The notes below the pieces were generated by a model. That model saw nothing but the letters and a program-made list of their open reading frames with translations. It was not told the origin of the DNA and ran no database searches. From assembly GCA_019637155.1 (NCBI GenBank), contig JAHBWE010000001.1, positions 1-64,000 on the forward strand: a stretch of 64,000 bases of DNA, read 5' to 3'. The stretch is from Labilithrix sp. Its GTDB lineage: Bacteria; Myxococcota_A; Polyangia; Polyangiales; Polyangiaceae. Shown piece after piece: positions 42,739 to 51,315 of the stretch. How positions within the stretch are numbered: the stretch's first letter is position 1; each line of letters begins with the position of its first letter. A program made the position numbers and the translations under genes.

Positions 42739-43629
42739 ATGGGCCGGCTGAACGGCATCTCCATCTCCGAAGGTGACGTCGTGCGCGATCGCTATCGCGT
42801 CGGCCGCCTCATCGGCGAAGGGGGCACCGGGGTCGTCGTCGCGGCGACGCAGATCGCGGACGGCAAGCCCGTCGCGATCAAGTTCCTCCGCCGCGCGCTC
42901 GAGACGAGCGAGCTCCGCACCCGCTTCGAGCGCGAGGCGCGCGCGATCACGCAGATCACGAGCGAGCACATCGTGTCGGTGCTCGAGGTCGGCACGCTCG
43001 AGGACGGCGCCGCGTTCATGGTGATGGAGCACCTCGAAGGACGCGACCTCGCGCGCATCCTGAAGGAGGACGGTCCGCTCCCGATCCCGCAGGCGGTGGA
43101 TTGTATGATGCAAGTATGTCGCGCGCTCGCGGCGGTGCACGCCTCCGGGATCGTCCATCGCGACCTCAAGCCGGCGAACGTGCTGCTCGAGTCGTCCCAG
43201 GACGGGAAGGTCCACGCCAAGCTCGTCGACTTCGGCATCTCGAAGTTCCTCGACAAGCGGCTCCTCGGCGAGGACGGCAAGCCGCCGGAGATGACGAGCG
43301 CGTTCACGATGCTGGGGTCGCCGCGCTACATGGCGCCGGAGCAGGTCCGGAACTCGAAGGACGTCGACGCGCGCGCGGACCTCTGGTCGGTGGGGGCGGT
43401 CCTGTTCCAGATCATCACCGGCCAGCACGCCTTCGTCGCCACCACCAACGTCGAGGCGAGCATCGCGGTGCTCACCGCGGAGCCGCAGAAGCTCTGCGCG
43501 CTGGTGCCGGCGGCGCCGCCCGGGCTCGAGGAGGTCATCAAGCGCTGTCTGACGCGCGACGTCACGGCGCGCTTTCAGACCGCGCGCGACGTCGCAGAGG
43601 CCTTGCGGCCGTTCGGCTCCGCGGCCTAA
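42739..43629 (+). CDS. Ser/Thr protein kinase
   Basis: A 296-residue kinase with no membrane segment or extra domain. Motifs: IGEGGTGVVVAA, VAIKFLR, HRDLKPANVL, VDFGISKF and SPRYMAPEQV; all catalytic residues are present. It starts 19 bp after the hydratase stop and its TAA is followed at once by the ATG of the carboxyltransferase. Kinase and metabolic enzyme are therefore almost certainly made together, and phosphorylation of one of these enzymes is an attractive but unproved idea. Confidence 0.88.
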   Translation: MGRLNGISISEGDVVRDRYRVGRLIGEGGTGVVVAATQIADGKPVAIKFLRRALETSELRTRFEREARAITQITSEHIVSVLEVGTLEDGAAFMVMEHLEGRDLARILKEDGPLPIPQAVDCMMQVCRALAAVHASGIVHRDLKPANVLLESSQDGKVHAKLVDFGISKFLDKRLLGEDGKPPEMTSAFTMLGSPRYMAPEQVRNSKDVDARADLWSVGAVLFQIITGQHAFVATTNVEASIAVLTAEPQKLCALVPAAPPGLEEVIKRCLTRDVTARFQTARDVAEALRPFGSAA

Positions 43630-45174
43630 ATGCAGGCGGCCATGCCGCAAGACGAAAAGCTCAAGGAGACCCTCTCGCGCGTCGAGAAGGGTGGCGCCCC
43701 CAAGTACCACGCGAAGAACGCGGAGAGCGGGAAGCTCTTCGCGCGCGAGCGCATCGCGAAGCTCGTCGACGCGGGATCGTTCGTCGAGGACGCGGCGCTC
43801 GCGAACAACCTTGACGCCGAGCTCCCCGCCGACGGCGTCGTCACCGGCACCGCGACGGTCGACGGCCGCACCGTGTGCATCATGGCGAACGACTCCACGG
43901 TGAAGGCCGGCTCGTGGGGCCGCCGCACGGTCGAGAAGATCCTCCGCATCCAGGAGACCGCGCGCGACCTCGAGGTGCCGCTCTTCTACCTCGTCGACTC
44001 CGCCGGCGCGCGCATCACCGATCAGATCGAGATGTTCCCCGGCCGCCGTGGCGCGGGCCGCATCTTCTACAACCAGGTCCAGCTCAGCGGGCAGATCCCG
44101 CAGGTCTGCATCCTCTTCGGGCCGTCGGCCGCGGGCGGCGCGTACATCCCCGCGTTCTGCGACGTCGTCATCATGGTCGAGGGCAACGCGAGCATGTACC
44201 TCGGCTCGCCGCGCATGGCCGAGATGGTCATCGGCGAGAAGGTGACGCTCGAGGAGATGGGCGGCGCGAAGATGCACTGCTCGGTGTCCGGCTGCGGCGA
44301 CGTGCTCGCGAAGAGCGAGGACGAGGCGATCGCGTGGGCGAAGCGCTACGTCGGCTACCTGCCGCTCCGCGCCGGCGAAGAGCCGCCCAAGGTCGAGGCG
44401 AAGGCGCCGAAGGCGAGCGGGAAGAGGATCGAGGAGATCGTCCCCGCCGACGAGAACAAGGCCTTCGACATGATGGCCGTCATCCACGAGATCATCGACG
44501 AAGGCTCGTGGTGCGAGATCAAGCAGCTCTTCGCGCGCGAGATCCTCACCGGCTTCGCGCGGATCGAAGGGCGCGTCGTCGGCGTCGTCGCGAACCAGCC
44601 GAAGTGGCTCGGCGGCGTCCTCTTCGTCGACTCCGCCGACAAGGCCGCGCGCTTCATCTGGCTCTGCGACGCGTTCAACGTGCCGCTGCTCTACCTCGCC
44701 GACGTCCCTGGCTTCATGATCGGCACGAAGGTCGAGCGGCAAGGGATCATCCGCGCCGGCGCGAAGATGATCGCGGCGGTGAGCGAGGCGTCGGTCCCGA
44801 AGATCAGCGTCGTCGTGCGCAAGGCGTACGGCGCCGGGCTCTACGCGATGTGCGGGCCTGCGTTCGAGCCCGACGCGTGCCTCGCGCTCGGGTCGGCGTC
44901 GATCGCAGTGATGGGACCGCAGGCCGCCGTCAATGCGGTCTATTACAACAAGATCCAGGAGGTCCCGGCCGGACCGGAGCGCGACGCCTACGTCGCGAAG
45001 CTCCGCGACGAGTACAGAGCCGACATCGACCTGATGAAGCTCGCGGGCGAGCTCGTCATCGACGCGGTGATCCCCGGCGATCGCCTCAGGGCAGAGCTCT
45101 CTTCCCGCTTCGCGCGCTACGCCGCGAAGCGCGAGCCGCGCCCGGCAAAGAAGCATCTCGTCCCCCCCGTGTGA
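43630..45174 (+). CDS. Acyl-CoA carboxylase carboxyltransferase (beta) subunit
   Basis: A 514-residue enzyme with both halves of the carboxyltransferase fold. N-terminal half: RERIAKLVD, FYLVDSAGARI, FGPSAAGGAYIPAFCDVVI. C-terminal half: GVVANQPKWLGGVLFVDSADKAARF, LLYLADVPGFMIG, RKAYGAGLYAM and LALGSASIAVMGP. It moves carboxyl from biotin to an acyl-CoA; the sequence fits methylcrotonyl- or propionyl-CoA type, not the AccD type. No biotin carboxylase or carrier gene lies in this window. The kinase stop touches its ATG. Confidence 0.9.
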   Translation: MQAAMPQDEKLKETLSRVEKGGAPKYHAKNAESGKLFARERIAKLVDAGSFVEDAALANNLDAELPADGVVTGTATVDGRTVCIMANDSTVKAGSWGRRTVEKILRIQETARDLEVPLFYLVDSAGARITDQIEMFPGRRGAGRIFYNQVQLSGQIPQVCILFGPSAAGGAYIPAFCDVVIMVEGNASMYLGSPRMAEMVIGEKVTLEEMGGAKMHCSVSGCGDVLAKSEDEAIAWAKRYVGYLPLRAGEEPPKVEAKAPKASGKRIEEIVPADENKAFDMMAVIHEIIDEGSWCEIKQLFAREILTGFARIEGRVVGVVANQPKWLGGVLFVDSADKAARFIWLCDAFNVPLLYLADVPGFMIGTKVERQGIIRAGAKMIAAVSEASVPKISVVVRKAYGAGLYAMCGPAFEPDACLALGSASIAVMGPQAAVNAVYYNKIQEVPAGPERDAYVAKLRDEYRADIDLMKLAGELVIDAVIPGDRLRAELSSRFARYAAKREPRPAKKHLVPPV

Positions 45175-45191
45175 GCCTCTATGCTTGAGAG

Positions 45192-46424
45192 GTGAGCGAG
45201 GAGCGCGTCGAGAGGTTTTCGAGCGCGTATCGGCTTCGGCGGAACTGGTTCGTGTCGGGGGGCGCGCTGCTGGCCGCGGTCCTCGGCATCGCGCTCTGTT
45301 ACGTCCGCGTCCTCGAGTACCGGATCGCCGGGATGTTCCTCGTCTGGATCGGGAGTTGGATCGCGCCGCTCACGTTCCTCCGCAACTCGTTTCCGCTCGC
45401 GCGGCCTGCCCGCGTCGAGGCGACGCCGCGCGCGCTGACGATCGACGGCGAGCGGATCCCGGTCGAGGACATCGCGGAGGCGCGCGTCGTCCCGCGCGCG
45501 GTGCGTCGTGACGAGGACGTGGTCGAGCTCATGTGCAAGGGCCGCCGCCGCGTCGAGCTCTCGCTCCCGGGCTCCGACGCGAAGCGGCTCCTCGACACGC
45601 TCGGCGCGGGGGCGGGCGAGCGGCGCGCGACGTTCACGCGGATCCTGCCGTTCGGCGCCCGCTTCGCGTGGACCTGCGGCCTCGTCGGGTTCCCCTGGTT
45701 CTTGATCCTCCTCGCGACGTCGGGGAAGAACCTCGTCCCGATGTTCTTCGTCGTCCCGTTCGGCATCCTCCCTGTCTGCGCCCTCATCGCCGCGATCGTG
45801 GGCTTCATCCGCGGCAAGGTCGTGATCGGCGCGGAGGGCTTCACCACGCGCTGGTACGGGCTCAGCCGTACGTACCGCTTCGCCGACGTCGAGCACGTCA
45901 CGCGGAAGACGAAGGGCTTCGGCGCCGCCGTCGTCGACACCGTCGTCGTGCTCCACTCGCAGAAGCGCATCGCGATCTCGATCCTCGACGCGCCCGACAC
46001 GCACGCGCAGCGCGGGGCCGAGACGCGCGCTTGCGCCGACACGATGGAGGAGGCCTTCGAGCGATGGCAGCGCGCCCCCGAGATCGCGGAGCTCGGCACC
46101 CATCTCGGCCGCGGCCACCGCAGCGCGAGCGAGTGGCTCGCCGGGATCGACCAGCTCATCCGCGGCGGAGCGCAGAGCTACCGGATCGCCGCGGTCACGC
46201 CCGAGGTCCTCGCCGACGTGACGCGGAGCACGGAGGCGAGCACGGACACGCGCGTCGGCGCCGCGGCGGCGCTCCTCCGCCTCGGCGACGCCGCGCACCG
46301 CGTGACCGTCCGCGTCGCGGCGGAGGCCTGCGCGGAGCCGAAGATGCGGGCCGCGCTGCTCGAGCTCGTCGAGGCCGCGGACGACGACGCGAAGGTCGAG
46401 CTCGCGCTCGCGCGCGTTCGTTAG
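45192..46424 (+). CDS. Multi-pass membrane protein, PH-like, unknown function
   Basis: A 410-residue protein from a GTG. Two hydrophobic segments near 22-65 and two more near 160-205 alternate with beta-rich soluble parts (RPARVEATPRALTIDGERIP, then GFTTRWYGLSRTYRFADVEH), like the PH-type domains of bacterial YdbS/YcxB proteins. The last 130 residues are helical. The start lies 17 bp after the carboxyltransferase stop. No function can be assigned. Confidence 0.6.
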   Translation: MSEERVERFSSAYRLRRNWFVSGGALLAAVLGIALCYVRVLEYRIAGMFLVWIGSWIAPLTFLRNSFPLARPARVEATPRALTIDGERIPVEDIAEARVVPRAVRRDEDVVELMCKGRRRVELSLPGSDAKRLLDTLGAGAGERRATFTRILPFGARFAWTCGLVGFPWFLILLATSGKNLVPMFFVVPFGILPVCALIAAIVGFIRGKVVIGAEGFTTRWYGLSRTYRFADVEHVTRKTKGFGAAVVDTVVVLHSQKRIAISILDAPDTHAQRGAETRACADTMEEAFERWQRAPEIAELGTHLGRGHRSASEWLAGIDQLIRGGAQSYRIAAVTPEVLADVTRSTEASTDTRVGAAAALLRLGDAAHRVTVRVAAEACAEPKMRAALLELVEAADDDAKVELALARVR

Positions 46425-46463
46425 CGACCTGGCACATCGCCGCGGAGCTGCCAGACTCAACGT

Positions 46464-46841
46464 ATGATCCTGCGGGTCGTTGCCGTGGGGGTAGCTTCGC
46501 TTCTCGCCACTGGATGTTTGAAGAACAGCGCGAGCGTCACGGCGCCGCTCGACGTCGTCGTCGGCGCCGTCCACGCGAGCGACGCCGAGCTCGGCTCGCC
46601 CGCCGCCGACGATCCCGATACGCCGGCGTACACGTCGCGCGACGAGATCGAGGTGGAGTGGCGCGGGCGCTGGTGGCCCGCGACGATCATGGAGCGCCGC
46701 GGCTCGGGGCGCTTCATGGTGCACTACACGGGTTACGGCGACGAGTGGGACGAGGTCGTCGGCGTCGAGCGGATCCGTCTCCGCGTCGTGCCGGAGACGC
46801 CGACCGTGAACGACCCCGCCCTCGTCGACTCCGATCCGTAA
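46464..46841 (+). CDS. Small lipoprotein with a Tudor-knot/chromodomain-like fold
   Basis: A 125-residue lipoprotein (signal ending LLATGC). Residues about 60-105 (EVEWRGRWWPATIMERRGSG, then YTGYGDEWDEVV) match the chromo-barrel/Tudor-knot pattern: W-x-A-x-I strand, turn, then Y-x-G-(W/Y)-x-x-x-W-D-E. In eukaryotes this fold reads methylated histones or binds RNA; exported bacterial copies are known but of unknown role. It starts 39 bp after the previous gene and 15 bp before the subtilase. Confidence 0.65.
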   Translation: MILRVVAVGVASLLATGCLKNSASVTAPLDVVVGAVHASDAELGSPAADDPDTPAYTSRDEIEVEWRGRWWPATIMERRGSGRFMVHYTGYGDEWDEVVGVERIRLRVVPETPTVNDPALVDSDP

Positions 46842-46856
46842 TACCGTATCGCTCCG

Positions 46857-49424
46857 ATGCCTTTGCTTGGGAAGAAGGCGCTGGCCGCCGCTCTCGCCTG
46901 CGCCGCCGTCCTCGTGCTCGACCGCGGACCCGCGCGCTCCGAGGACAAAGCTCCCGTCGTCCCTTCGGCGCCGCGCGTCGTGCGCGGCTCGCCGGTCGGC
47001 GTCGGCCTGCTCGACGCGCTCGGCCGGCACGCGCGGAGCGGCCTCGCGCCGGAGAACGGTCGGATCGGCGCGCTCGTCGGCCTCCCGCAGGGGACGAACG
47101 CGAAGGACCTCGGGCTCGAGCACGTCGCCACCGGCATCGGTCGCCTCCGCGGGAGCCCGGAGCGCATTCGCGCGTTCTCGGATCGACACCCCGATCTCCT
47201 CCTCGAGATGGCGCCGCCGCTCCACACCTTGAACGATCGCGCGAACCTCTTCGTGCGCGCGAACCAGGCGCGGAGCACGCGCGGCGCGACCGGCGCCGGC
47301 GTGATGGTCGGCGTCGCCGACACGGGGCTCGACGTCGCGCATCCGGACTTCCGCAACGAAGACGGGACCACGCGCGTGAAGTGGCTCCTCGATCTCTCGC
47401 TCCCGCCGCGCGGCACCCACCGCGCGCTCGAGGAGCGGTACGGGATCCAGGACGACGACGGCGTCATCATCCGCGGCGCGGTCTTCAGCGAGCGCGAGCT
47501 GAACCTCGGCCTCGAGGCGATGCGGCTCAACGTGTGCGACGAGTCGAAGGGGGTCCTCTGCGTCCCGACCGACGACGTCGGTCACGGCACGCACGTGACC
47601 GGCACCGCCGTCGCGCGCTCGATCGACGGCACGCCATACGGCGGCATCGCGCAGCGCGCCGACATCGTCTCGGTGCGCGTCTCGTCCTCGGACTCGATCC
47701 AGGAGGACCTCCTCGTCACCGCCGTAGAGTTCATGTTCGACCGCGCCGACTTCGAGAAGAAGCCGATGGTCGTGAACATCTCGCTCGGGAGCGACTTCGG
47801 CCCGCACGACGGCTCGTTCCTCTGGGAGAAGGCGATCGCGTCGTACGTCGGCCCCGAGCACCCGGGGCACTCCATCATCGTCGCGGCCGGCAACTCCGGG
47901 ACGATCGCGGAGATGCCGATCCACCAGAGCGTCTACGTGTCCGAGGGCACGCCGATGCTCGTCCCGATCCGCACGCGCGGCGCGGCGAACGGTCAGGTGC
48001 AGGTGTGGATCACGCTGCGCCCCGGCGCGAACATGACGATCGGCCTCGACGGACCCGACGGGACGTGGATCCCTCCGGTGGAGCGCGGCCGCCAGGACGC
48101 GAAGAACACGGCCGACTACAACGCTGGGATCATCTACGGCTCGAACCTGCCGAACAGCCCGATCGGCCCCGACTCGAACGGCGCGGTCGTGGTGTGGGCG
48201 GGCAAGTGGCCCGCCGGTGACTACAACATCCGGCTCGAGGGCAAGGGCGTCGCCGAGCTCTACATGGAGGGCATCGGCGACGTCGCGCTCGGGACCGAGC
48301 GGCAGGCGACGTTCACGAGCGCGGTCCGCGAAGGGACGATCAACCTGCCCGCGACGCACCCGTCGATCATCGGCGTCGGCTGCACGGTGAACCGTCCGAG
48401 CTGGACGTCGATCTCGGGCGCGGAGGTCGCGCTGCGCCAGCCGGTGCTCGATCGCGAGGGCGGGCTCCCGATCCGGCGCGCGATCACGGACCAGGCGCCG
48501 TCGGCGGCGCTGCGCGAGCTCTACGACGGCGAGGTGTGCTGGTTCTCGAGCAGCGGCCCCAACGCGGCGGGCGTGCCGAAGCCGGAGATCGCGGCGCCGG
48601 GCGCGGTCATCGTCTCCGCGATGAGCCGCGACGCGCAGCCCGGCCGCCCGGGGAGCGTGTTCTCGACGTCGGTCTGTCCGAAGAACAAGGACGGCGCCGA
48701 CGATCGCAAGTGCCTCCAGATCGACGAAAACCACGGCATCGCGGAGGGCACCTCGATGTCCTCGCCGATCGTCGCCGGCGTCGTGGCGCTCCTCCTCGAG
48801 GTCGATCCCACGCTGACGCAGGACAAGATCCTCGCGCTGCTCCAGGCCGGCGCGCATCGCTACCGCACGCGCACCGCGTTCGACGACTACGCGGGGCCGG
48901 GGGAGGTCGACGCGATGGGCTCGCTCGACGCGCTCGATCGGATGCGGGATCCGGCTTCGATTATGCCCGCGCTCGAGCAGAGCTGGATCGCGCTCTCCTC
49001 CGACTGGGTCGCGGCCGACGGCTCGACGCCGCTCTCGGCGATCGTGGAGCTGCGCACCGCCGACGGCGAGCACCGCGGAGACTTCTTCGACTCGACGCGC
49101 CTCCAGGCGTCGGTGCTCGTCGACGGCAAGCCGGTCACGCCGGCGCCGGCGATCACGCGGCGTGGTCCCGGGGTGTGGATCTATTCGTGGACGCCGCCGC
49201 CGGGCCTCGGCGGCTCGCGCGCGTCGTTCGGCGCGAGCTTCGACGGCGCCGCGATCGTCGCGCCGAAGGCGCTGCCGATCGGGACCGATCGCTGGAGCGC
49301 GATGTACCCGAGCCAGGCGAGCGGCTCGGGGTGTGGGGTCGCGCGCGGAGCGTACGGCGCGCCGCCGTGGGGCGCGGCGCTCGCGCTCGCCTTACTGGCG
49401 CTCATCGTTCTTCGGCGATCGTGA
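46857..49424 (+). CDS. Subtilisin-like serine protease with MYXO-CTERM-like tail
   Basis: An 855-residue S8 protease with signal peptide. Catalytic triad: Asp155 (VADTGLDVAHPDF), His243 (GHGTHVTG) and Ser633 (GTSMSSP), with the oxyanion Asn in VAAGNSG. A PPC-like insertion lies between His and Ser. The C-terminus (SGCGVARG, hydrophobic stretch ALALALLALIVL, then RRS) fits the MYXO-CTERM sorting tag that directs proteins to the cell surface in myxobacteria. The last 23 bp overlap the end of a convergent gene. It is preceded by the Tudor-like lipoprotein. Confidence 0.9.
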   Translation: MPLLGKKALAAALACAAVLVLDRGPARSEDKAPVVPSAPRVVRGSPVGVGLLDALGRHARSGLAPENGRIGALVGLPQGTNAKDLGLEHVATGIGRLRGSPERIRAFSDRHPDLLLEMAPPLHTLNDRANLFVRANQARSTRGATGAGVMVGVADTGLDVAHPDFRNEDGTTRVKWLLDLSLPPRGTHRALEERYGIQDDDGVIIRGAVFSERELNLGLEAMRLNVCDESKGVLCVPTDDVGHGTHVTGTAVARSIDGTPYGGIAQRADIVSVRVSSSDSIQEDLLVTAVEFMFDRADFEKKPMVVNISLGSDFGPHDGSFLWEKAIASYVGPEHPGHSIIVAAGNSGTIAEMPIHQSVYVSEGTPMLVPIRTRGAANGQVQVWITLRPGANMTIGLDGPDGTWIPPVERGRQDAKNTADYNAGIIYGSNLPNSPIGPDSNGAVVVWAGKWPAGDYNIRLEGKGVAELYMEGIGDVALGTERQATFTSAVREGTINLPATHPSIIGVGCTVNRPSWTSISGAEVALRQPVLDREGGLPIRRAITDQAPSAALRELYDGEVCWFSSSGPNAAGVPKPEIAAPGAVIVSAMSRDAQPGRPGSVFSTSVCPKNKDGADDRKCLQIDENHGIAEGTSMSSPIVAGVVALLLEVDPTLTQDKILALLQAGAHRYRTRTAFDDYAGPGEVDAMGSLDALDRMRDPASIMPALEQSWIALSSDWVAADGSTPLSAIVELRTADGEHRGDFFDSTRLQASVLVDGKPVTPAPAITRRGPGVWIYSWTPPPGLGGSRASFGASFDGAAIVAPKALPIGTDRWSAMYPSQASGSGCGVARGAYGAPPWGAALALALLALIVLRRS

Positions 49425-50715
49425 CGAGCCAGCCGTGCGGCTCGAGCGGGCCGTCGTCGGGATCGAAGGCGTAGGCGGGATCGCCGACGTTCACGCCGAC
49501 GAGCATGACGCGATCGACGGCGTCGAGATCGACCAGCGTCATCTGCGCCTCCGTCGCGCGCTCCTGCGTCGGGATCACGACGCGCCCGAGCTCGCGTCCG
49601 CGTTCGTCGAGCTTCACGAACGCCCAGCGAAAGAGCGCGTGCTCCTCCCACTCGATCTCGGCGCGGAGGCGCGCGCCGGGCTTCGCGCCGGCGCGCCGGA
49701 CGACGAGGTACGCCGCGCCGGTGGGGGCGACCGGCACGCGCGGCGCGAGGCGGCGAGGTTCGTTCGGCCAGGGGATGTCCCACGCGACCGGCACGCGCCC
49801 CGCCTCCCCGAGCGTCCTGAGCTCGGGCTGGTGGAGGCCGTCGTCGGCCGCGCCGAGGAACGCGCGCGCGACGCCGAAGTCGAGCCAGAGATCGTTCACC
49901 GTGCTGCCGGTGGAGAGCGCGTTCTTGAAGGAGAGGCGGAGGACGTCGAACGTGTCGGGCTCGTTCATCCATCGCCGCGCGCCGACCGGCGTCGTCGTCG
50001 GATGGAGCGCCCACGTCGCGCGCGGGATCGCGCCGGGCGTGCGGCCGTAGGCCCAGTCGACGCGCGACCAGAACGCGGCCGCGCCGTCCGCGAAGCGCGC
50101 GTCGGCGCCGGCGTCCGCGAACGGCCGCTCGGGCTGGGACTGGAACGTCGCGAACGCGTCGGCGTCGTACGCCACCGCGCAGGGGACCGCGAGCTGCGCG
50201 AAGTAGCGCGCCTGCGCGCGCGCGGTGGGCTCCTCGGTCGCGGGCGCGACGCCGAGGAGGCTCGCGCGCGCGACCGCGGTCGCGGCGGCGGCGTCGAGGT
50301 TGCATCCTGCACGCATTCGGCGGTCGAGGAGCGTGAAGCCGCGACCGCGATCGACGTTCGACCGGACGTCGCGCGCCTCGAGCAGCGTCTCGTTCTCGCC
50401 GTCGACGAGGAACACGTCGTGGGCGAGCGTCATCGGATCGAGCTCGGGGCGGGGGAGGGCGAGCGCGCCGGTGAGGACCGGCCAGGTCCGCTCGAAGGCG
50501 GCGAGCGCGGCGGGGGCGGCGGGGGCGTCGCGGGGGGCGAAGTGGACGCAGACGGGGACGCGCGGCGAGCACGCCTTGGCGGCGCGGGGGAGGGCGGGGC
50601 GCGCGGCGTAACGGATCTCGCTCCCGGTGGGGGCAGCCTGGCCAGCCTGGGTGGGGGCGTCCGGCGACGCCGCCGCTGCGAGCCAAAAGAACATGGAGCC
50701 GACGCCGTGACGCAT
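49402..50715 (-). CDS. Secreted hypothetical protein
   Basis: A 437-residue protein with a short hydrophobic N-terminus (GSMFFWLAAAASPD) and no lipobox. It is Ala/Arg-rich with a Cys pair (CSPRVPVCVHF). The last third is beta-rich and reads VEWEEHALFRWAFVKLDERGR-like strands (EIEWEEHALFRWAFVKLDE). The family is not recognised. It converges on the subtilase with a 23-bp overlap and is divergent from the gene at 50758 (42 bp between starts). Confidence 0.6.
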   Translation of the reverse strand: MRHGVGSMFFWLAAAASPDAPTQAGQAAPTGSEIRYAARPALPRAAKACSPRVPVCVHFAPRDAPAAPAALAAFERTWPVLTGALALPRPELDPMTLAHDVFLVDGENETLLEARDVRSNVDRGRGFTLLDRRMRAGCNLDAAAATAVARASLLGVAPATEEPTARAQARYFAQLAVPCAVAYDADAFATFQSQPERPFADAGADARFADGAAAFWSRVDWAYGRTPGAIPRATWALHPTTTPVGARRWMNEPDTFDVLRLSFKNALSTGSTVNDLWLDFGVARAFLGAADDGLHQPELRTLGEAGRVPVAWDIPWPNEPRRLAPRVPVAPTGAAYLVVRRAGAKPGARLRAEIEWEEHALFRWAFVKLDERGRELGRVVIPTQERATEAQMTLVDLDAVDRVMLVGVNVGDPAYAFDPDDGPLEPHGWLVTIAEER

Positions 50716-50757
50716 TTGACTCGGTCTCCCGCGGGCCCGTACCCTACGTGGTCAATC

Positions 50758-51315
50758 ATGCCTGGTCCCGCGTTCGATCCCAACGGCGCAGTTCGCTTCG
50801 ACATGACGAACGGCGCGACGTCGGACTCGCGCGGGACGCGCTTCCTGCTCGTGCCGGCGGCCGCGCTCGAGGCGCTCGACCGGACGACGCCGGGCGCGCT
50901 CGCGCACCTCGGCGCGGAGGTGGGGCGCGCGTGCGGGGCCCGCGTCGCGGCCTCGCTCGGCGGCGACGGGGGCGTTCGAGCGTCGACGCTCGAGGTGGTG
51001 GTGACGCACCTCGCGGGCGAGCTCGCGATCGCGGGGCTCGGCTCGGTCACGGTCGAGCGATGGGGGAGGGCGCTCGTCGTCGTGCTCACCAACCCGAACG
51101 TGAACAGCGACGGCTTCCTCGCCGCCGCGCTCGCGGGAGCGGTCGGCTTCGCGGCGGGGCGAGACGTCTGCATGATCCCGATCGGCCGGGAAGGAAACGT
51201 CTTGCGGTTCCTCATCGGCACGTCGCAGACGATGATCCGATGCCGGTCTCTGGTCTCCTCGGGCAAGACCTGGATGGAGATCCTCTCTGCGCTCCAGCCC
51301 AAGGTGTCGACGTGA
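50758..51315 (+). CDS. Hypothetical protein, alpha/beta
   Basis: A 185-residue soluble protein. Segments TPGALAHLGAEVGRACGARV and VCMIPIGREGNVLRFLIGTS suggest an alpha/beta fold of the size of V4R or 4-vinyl-reductase-like ligand domains, but no diagnostic residues are visible. The ATG at 50758 is the first with a sensible N-terminus. The GTG of the next gene overlaps its TGA, so the two are coupled. Confidence 0.55.
   Translation: MPGPAFDPNGAVRFDMTNGATSDSRGTRFLLVPAAALEALDRTTPGALAHLGAEVGRACGARVAASLGGDGGVRASTLEVVVTHLAGELAIAGLGSVTVERWGRALVVVLTNPNVNSDGFLAAALAGAVGFAAGRDVCMIPIGREGNVLRFLIGTSQTMIRCRSLVSSGKTWMEILSALQPKVST

Noticed and set aside
45117..49073. A very long open frame (over 1300 codons) on the minus strand
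   Set aside because: It runs antisense to well-supported genes (carboxyltransferase, membrane protein, subtilase); Arg-rich nonsense composition is typical of antisense frames in high-GC DNA.
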